This document shows, one piece after another, positions 5,735 to 9,101 of a stretch of DNA of 9,101 bases (positions are counted from its first letter, which is position 1; every line of letters begins with the position of its first letter). The stretch is taken from the NCBI GenBank assembly GCA_964619405.1, contig CAZUCF010000023.1:1-9101 (forward strand). The letters run 5' to 3'. The notes beneath the pieces were generated by a model. The model did no database searches, was not told the origin of the DNA, and saw only the letters and a list, made by a program, of their open reading frames with translations. The DNA comes from JABIDZ01 sp964619405. Lineage in GTDB: Archaea > Iainarchaeota > Iainarchaeia > Iainarchaeales > JAAZKV01. The position numbers and the translations under genes are program-made.

Positions 5735-5785
5735 CCCAAGAAAAACTTTTTGGTTTTTCGGGCCTCGCAAAATTCTTTTGCAAGG
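5735..5785. other. Two abutting hairpins between the repeat copies
   Basis: The first hairpin (5735-5762) pairs GAAAAAC (5740-5746) with GTTTTTC (5753-5759), plus CCC/GGG below a two-base bulge. The second (5763-5785) pairs GCAAAA with TTTTGC around TTC, extended by CCT/AGG past one mismatch. The second begins on the base after the first ends, and repeat copy B begins on the base after the second. Confidence 0.7.
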
Positions 5786-5822
5786 GTGCATTACGAGTCC
5801 TATCTTCGCTTTGCTTGATAGG
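5786..5822. repeat. 37-bp hairpin-bearing direct repeat, copy B
   Basis: This is the second copy, offset by 113 bp from copy A. Its stem, TCCTATC (5798-5804) with GATAGGA (5817-5823), is one pair longer than in copy A. The 5661-5908 gap holds no ORF; apart from these repeats and hairpins, only the AT-rich promoter of the next plus-strand gene is visible. Confidence 0.85.
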
Positions 5823-5878
5823 ATTTATTTGATTTTGTTTTTTTCAAAATTATTGTTAATTAATTTGCTGTTAATTAC

Positions 5879-5888
5879 TTTTTAAAAA
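5879..5888 (+). promoter_or_regulatory. TATA-like box of the YkgJ-family gene
   Basis: TTTTTAAAAA is centred 25-26 bp upstream of the ATG at 5909 and supports that start over the in-frame ATG at 5936, which has no suitable box. Confidence 0.5.
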
Positions 5889-5908
5889 CTTCCTTTTCCA
5901 AGTTTTTC

Positions 5909-6550
5909 ATGAAATTGTCTTTTAAAGAAGAAAGTATGATTTGTCTTTCTTGTGGAGAGTGTTGTAAGAGATATTCTATAACAATTCTTCCAGAAGAAAT
6001 TCCAAAAATAGCTAAGTTACTAAAAATTTCAAAAAAAAAGTTTTTGCAAGAATACTGCGAGTTATTTGTAAAAATTTATCCAAAATCTGTTCCTGGTTTA
6101 TTGACTTTCGCAACAACTTTTTTCCCAAAAAAAATTGGTGAATTAATTTCAACAATTCTTTCTTATCCTCCAACAGGTTTCTTGATTGTACCACAAATTG
6201 CTTTGAAAAGAGTTAGTGGTGTTTGCGTTTTCTTACAAAAAAATAATTCTTGCAAGATTTATTCTAAAAGGCCGTCTCCTTGCAAGTTGTTTCCTTTCAT
6301 GGTTGTTCCTGGTTACGAGGAACAATATCCTTTTTGCGAGTTGTTTAGAAAGCAGAGTCATTATGATTTAAAGCACTCAAAAATTTTTTCCAAGAAAATT
6401 AGTAATTATTTTAAAATAGTTGATAAAAAGGGTTTTGAAAAAGTTTGGTTTAATCCTCCTGAGAAAGGAAAACTTTTTTTGAATGAATTGCTTTTGGGAA
6501 AAATAAATCTTAACCAATTAAACAAAATGTTTTCACACAAAATAAAATAA
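5909..6550 (+). CDS. YkgJ-family cysteine cluster protein (putative Zn- or Fe-binding)
   Basis: 213 residues. The N-terminal CLSCGECC motif (C12, C15, C18, C19) and the later block GVCVFLQKNNSC (C106, C115), IYSKRPSPCKLFPF (C125) and FCELF (C143) are the signature of the YkgJ/UPF0153 family, often annotated as flagellin N-methylase or Fe-S/zinc oxidoreductase-like. Eight cysteines are therefore placed to bind a metal or cluster. The biochemical function of most members is unknown, and I do not assign a substrate. No signal peptide or clear transmembrane helix is visible; the hydrophobic stretch about 83-98 is short. Its stop is 5 bp from the stop of the convergent membrane-protein gene, so their 3' untranslated regions must overlap. 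The start at 5909 is set by the T/A box. Confidence 0.85.
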   Translation: MKLSFKEESMICLSCGECCKRYSITILPEEIPKIAKLLKISKKKFLQEYCELFVKIYPKSVPGLLTFATTFFPKKIGELISTILSYPPTGFLIVPQIALKRVSGVCVFLQKNNSCKIYSKRPSPCKLFPFMVVPGYEEQYPFCELFRKQSHYDLKHSKIFSKKISNYFKIVDKKGFEKVWFNPPEKGKLFLNELLLGKINLNQLNKMFSHKIK

Positions 6551-6555
6551 ATCAT

Positions 6556-7239
6556 TTATTCAAACAAGAAAATAATTTTTTTTGCTTCAACATACCTTTT
6601 CTCTATTCTATCATTATTCAATAATTCTTTTTTCCAATTAAAATAATTTTTTCCCAAGTAATCAATTGTCTCGTTAAAAACTTTTTTCTCATTTTCTGTT
6701 AGTTCAATTAAATCTGTTTCGTCAACTAATTCTAAAAAAGAGTAATTCTTGTTTTTAGCGTAATTGATTGTTGTTTCATAATCAGGTTCAATGATTTCAA
6801 AAGAAAATTCTTCATTCAAATAAAGTATTCTGTCAAAAAATGTTCCGAATCCAGCCATTTTCATTAAAATATTTTCTTTGCTTGAGAATAATTCATTGTT
6901 TTTTTCTTTTAACCATTCAAAATCATTTTTTATTGATTCAAAATAATATTCGTCAAGGGGTTCTTCAACATTAGTTAACAAATCGTTTTCAACCTCGCTT
7001 ATCATGAAATCAAGGTAATAATTTAGTTCTTCATTAATTGCTTTTGCGTAAGCAATGTTCTCCGAACTATTTGTTTGCCAAGTCAATGAAAACAAAAAAA
7101 ATATTATTATTATTATTGATAAAATTAATGCTATTGTAAAGCCCTTGTTTTTTTTAAAAAAATCTATTATGTATACGTTATCGTTTGGTTTTGTAATTGT
7201 TCTAATTTTTGTATTTTTTTTCTTATTATTTTTTCGCAT
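6556..7239 (-). CDS. Hypothetical membrane-anchored protein with one N-terminal transmembrane helix
   Basis: I do not recognise this 227-residue protein. Seen: a lysine-rich cytoplasmic start (1-13), a single strong transmembrane segment at about 34-54 (GFTIALILSIIIIIFFLFSL), and an acidic, mostly helical remainder (about 60-227) rich in E, N and K that would face outward under the positive-inside rule. There are no cysteines and no enzyme motif. Coiled-coil-like patterns occur around 60-120. It lies 40 bp downstream of the antiporter on the same strand but has its own T/A box in that gap, so it may be transcribed separately as well as by readthrough. It could be an envelope or sensor protein; nothing in the sequence decides this. 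Confidence 0.75.
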   Translation of the reverse strand: MRKNNKKKNTKIRTITKPNDNVYIIDFFKKNKGFTIALILSIIIIIFFLFSLTWQTNSSENIAYAKAINEELNYYLDFMISEVENDLLTNVEEPLDEYYFESIKNDFEWLKEKNNELFSSKENILMKMAGFGTFFDRILYLNEEFSFEIIEPDYETTINYAKNKNYSFLELVDETDLIELTENEKKVFNETIDYLGKNYFNWKKELLNNDRIEKRYVEAKKIIFLFE

Positions 7240-7260
7240 ATTAAAAATAAGTTAATGTAG

Positions 7261-7267
7261 TTTAAAA
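7261..7267 (-). promoter_or_regulatory. TATA-like box of the hypothetical membrane-protein gene
   Basis: The minus strand reads TTTTAAA, centred 25 bp upstream of the ATG at 7239, within the 40-bp gap after the antiporter gene. Confidence 0.4.
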
Positions 7268-7279
7268 GAATACTCTTTT

Positions 7280-9019
7280 TTATTTGATTTCATGAACAAA
7301 ATGTTCTGGAGCCATTTGTTTTCTTTGTTCTAAATATTTTATGTGATTCAATTTTTCTCTTAGGAATCTATCCAAATTCGTTCCATATGTTTCAATCATT
7401 GTTGCTGTATGATGGCCTCCCAAAAAATGGGGTATTACAACATATGTTGCTCCTGCATCATAAAGTTTTATTGCGTCTTCAGCATGATATGAAACAACTA
7501 TTATTATTGCTTCTTTGTTCTTCTTTTTTACTTTTGATATTAGTAAATGATTTGTGTTGAATTCTGGTATTGTTGAAACAATCATTTTTGTTTTTTCTAA
7601 TGGCAATTCATTTAAGAATTCTGAATCATTGCTATCCCCATAAACAACTTCAATTCCTTTTTTTTGAAATGATTTAATTTTTTCTGGGTCATATTCTACA
7701 ACAAAAAACTTTGACTTTGTTTTCTCAAATGCTCTTAAAATATCGTGTCCTAACCTATTACAACCAAATAATATGGCGTCTACATTCGCATTATTTTCAT
7801 TCTCAATTACTTTTTTTCTCTTTCTCTCAAAAACACTTAAATATTTTTGTAAGCGTGGATAAATTTTGTCTGCGTAAAGAATCATGTAACTTGAACCAGT
7901 AATAGTTATTATTCCAATCGCTGTTATTATTAGCATGATGTCTTGTGCTGGAATAATTACTCCGTTAAAAACAATATCATTTAAATGTCCTACTCTAATT
8001 CCTAACGCAATTAATATTATTGAGAACTCACTTATTTGTGCTACTGTCAAACCGGCCATTAAACCATTTCTTTTCGTGTAACCCAAAAAACCCATTAAAG
8101 CCATTACTATCAAAGGGTTTCCAATCAAAATGAATATAGAGAAAATTATTATTGGTATAATGTAATTAGCAATATTTCCAAACATTAGTTGTGAACCTAA
8201 CACAATGAAAAATAATACGAGGAAAAAATCTCTTAATACTCTTAGCTTTGAACTAACCTCAAACCTGTATGGTGAACCAGCAAGAGTGAATCCTGCTAAC
8301 AATGCCCCAATCTCAATTCCAAAACCAAATTCATTAAATATTGCTCCTAAAATAAAACACCATCCGAGCGAAAACAATAACAAAAATTCTTGTGATTGTG
8401 AAACAAAATCCATTATTTTTGGCAATATTTTGAAACCAAAAAACAATATAATTATTATTGATAGTACTCCTTTTATTGCTGTTAAAAATAATATTGAACC
8501 AATGTCCCCTCCAGCTGGTATTGATGAAATAATAACAAGCAAAAACATTGCTATTAGGTCTTGTACTATTAGAAAACCAATAGCTATTTTTCCATAAAGT
8601 GTTTCAGTGTCATTCCTATCAGATAATAATTTCATTATTATTATTGTGCTACTAAAAGTCATTGCTATTGCGATGTAAGCAGAAGCAACAAAATCAAAAC
8701 CAATTATTATTCCAATTGCGAAACCAATTATTGAAGTGAATAATACTTGTCCAACACCAGTAATAAGAGAAACTCTTCCAACCTCTTTAATTATTTTTGG
8801 GCTCAAACCTAATCCAACAATAAATAAGAGTAGTGCAATACCCATTTGAGAAAAAATCTCCATTATTTCAAGCGAACTAATAAGATTGAAAAAGTACGGG
8901 CCAACAATTATTCCTGAAACAATATAAGAAATTATTAATGGTTGTTTAAACAACTTTGCAAGAAAGGCCATGAATATTGTTACGCCAACAACAATTGCTA
9001 TTTGTAGAAAAACATCCAT
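7280..9019 (-). CDS. CPA2 cation/proton antiporter with C-terminal TrkA-N (RCK) domain, KefB/KefC-like
   Basis: 579 residues. Residues 1-385 form the Na+/H+ exchanger membrane domain with about 11-13 hydrophobic helices: LAKLFKQPLIISYIVSGIIVGP (20-41), MTFSSTIIIMKLLSD (120-134), VQDLIA (152-157) with the ion-site Q153-D154 pair of KefC-type members, and GALLAGFTLAGSPYRFEV (238-255). A basic linker (396-405) leads to a TrkA-N Rossmann domain (414-540): FGCNRLGHDI (418-427), VVEYDPEK (440-447) with an acidic strand end that fits NAD(H)/ADP binding, and VVYGDSND (458-465). The protein should exchange K+ or Na+ for protons across the membrane, gated by a nucleotide. The middle glycine of GxGxxG is N421 here. 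The start at 9017-9019 precedes the first helix directly. Ion preference is not determinable from sequence. Confidence 0.92.
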   Translation of the reverse strand: MDVFLQIAIVVGVTIFMAFLAKLFKQPLIISYIVSGIIVGPYFFNLISSLEIMEIFSQMGIALLLFIVGLGLSPKIIKEVGRVSLITGVGQVLFTSIIGFAIGIIIGFDFVASAYIAIAMTFSSTIIIMKLLSDRNDTETLYGKIAIGFLIVQDLIAMFLLVIISSIPAGGDIGSILFLTAIKGVLSIIIILFFGFKILPKIMDFVSQSQEFLLLFSLGWCFILGAIFNEFGFGIEIGALLAGFTLAGSPYRFEVSSKLRVLRDFFLVLFFIVLGSQLMFGNIANYIIPIIIFSIFILIGNPLIVMALMGFLGYTKRNGLMAGLTVAQISEFSIILIALGIRVGHLNDIVFNGVIIPAQDIMLIITAIGIITITGSSYMILYADKIYPRLQKYLSVFERKRKKVIENENNANVDAILFGCNRLGHDILRAFEKTKSKFFVVEYDPEKIKSFQKKGIEVVYGDSNDSEFLNELPLEKTKMIVSTIPEFNTNHLLISKVKKKNKEAIIIVVSYHAEDAIKLYDAGATYVVIPHFLGGHHTATMIETYGTNLDRFLREKLNHIKYLEQRKQMAPEHFVHEIK

Positions 9020-9040
9020 TGAAATAGAAAAGGATTATTG

Positions 9041-9048
9041 TTTTTTAG
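9041..9048 (-). promoter_or_regulatory. Weak TATA-like box of the antiporter gene
   Basis: The minus strand reads CTAAAAAA, centred about 25 bp upstream of the ATG at 9019. It matches a TATA consensus poorly but has the same spacing as the other genes. Confidence 0.3.
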
Positions 9049-9054
9049 GTCGTG

Positions 9055-9076
9055 TAGAAATCCTATTGGATTTCTA
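9055..9076. other. Perfect 9-bp inverted repeat upstream of the antiporter promoter
   Basis: TAGAAATCC (9055-9063), the four-base loop TATT, and GGATTTCTA (9068-9076). It lies 7 bp upstream of the weak T/A box of the antiporter gene. It could be an operator, or a hairpin at the end of a transcript entering from beyond the window. No T-run follows on either strand in the visible sequence. Confidence 0.6.
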
Positions 9077-9101
9077 TTGTGAATGAAATAATTATTCTTC
9101 C

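Noticed and set aside
5673..5822. Two near-identical 37-bp palindromic repeats resembling a minimal CRISPR array
   Set aside because: There are only two copies, the intervening 76 bp is itself two hairpins rather than a unique spacer, similarity continues past the repeat ends, and no cas gene is present.
8205..8597. 130-codon plus-strand ORF opposite the antiporter gene
   Set aside because: It is a shadow of the antiporter coding strand, with composition skewed to N, K, I and S and no promoter or domain.
9063..9101. Possible C-terminal end of another minus-strand gene (open frame ending in TAG at 9065-9063)
   Set aside because: Only about 12 codons are visible and they match nothing recognisable; the dyad at 9055-9076 would overlap its stop. 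It cannot be supported from this window.

Overview
The window looks like a piece of a small-genome archaeal chromosome, most likely a DPANN-type lineage (Woesearchaeota/Pacearchaeota-like; this placement is inference). The signs are a strongly AT-rich sequence, a tRNA-Thr gene split by an intron at the canonical archaeal 37/38 position with a bulge-helix-bulge, a T/A box about 25-28 bp upstream of nearly every start codon with no Shine-Dalgarno (leaderless transcription), and archaeal-style PIN/RHH and BRO-N genes. TGA and TAA serve as normal stops.

Positions 1-2353 and 3232-4752 form a surface-glycan block. It holds a UDP-glucuronate 4-epimerase-like gene (cut by the window edge, minus), an RmlA-like sugar-phosphate nucleotidyltransferase (plus), a membrane-anchored GT2 of the dolichyl-phosphate sugar synthase type (minus) and a GT39/ArnT-like multi-pass glycosyltransferase (minus). 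Together they could supply a nucleotide sugar, move it to a polyprenyl carrier and transfer it outside the membrane. Between the two glycosyltransferases sits a PIN toxin gene and an RHH antitoxin gene, arranged tail-to-tail with overlapping 3' ends. The antitoxin promoter carries two tandem TACNNTGTA elements one helical turn apart.

Positions 4908-5908 are an accessory stretch. A truncated BRO-N gene faces a tRNA-Thr gene whose 87-nt intron contains a perfect 34-nt tandem duplication that folds into twin hairpins. Upstream of the tRNA is about 165 bp of closely packed hairpins flanked by two 37-bp repeats; this GC-richer island looks like structured RNA or a palindromic repeat cluster.

Positions 5909-9101 hold a YkgJ-type cysteine-cluster protein (plus), an unrecognised membrane-anchored protein (minus) and a CPA2 cation/proton antiporter fused to a TrkA-N (RCK) domain (minus), with a 9-bp perfect hairpin just upstream of the antiporter promoter. 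I did not find an obviously new multi-gene defence system. The most unusual parts are the tRNA intron duplication, the hairpin array in the tRNA leader, and the convergent toxin-antitoxin pair with its tandem operator.
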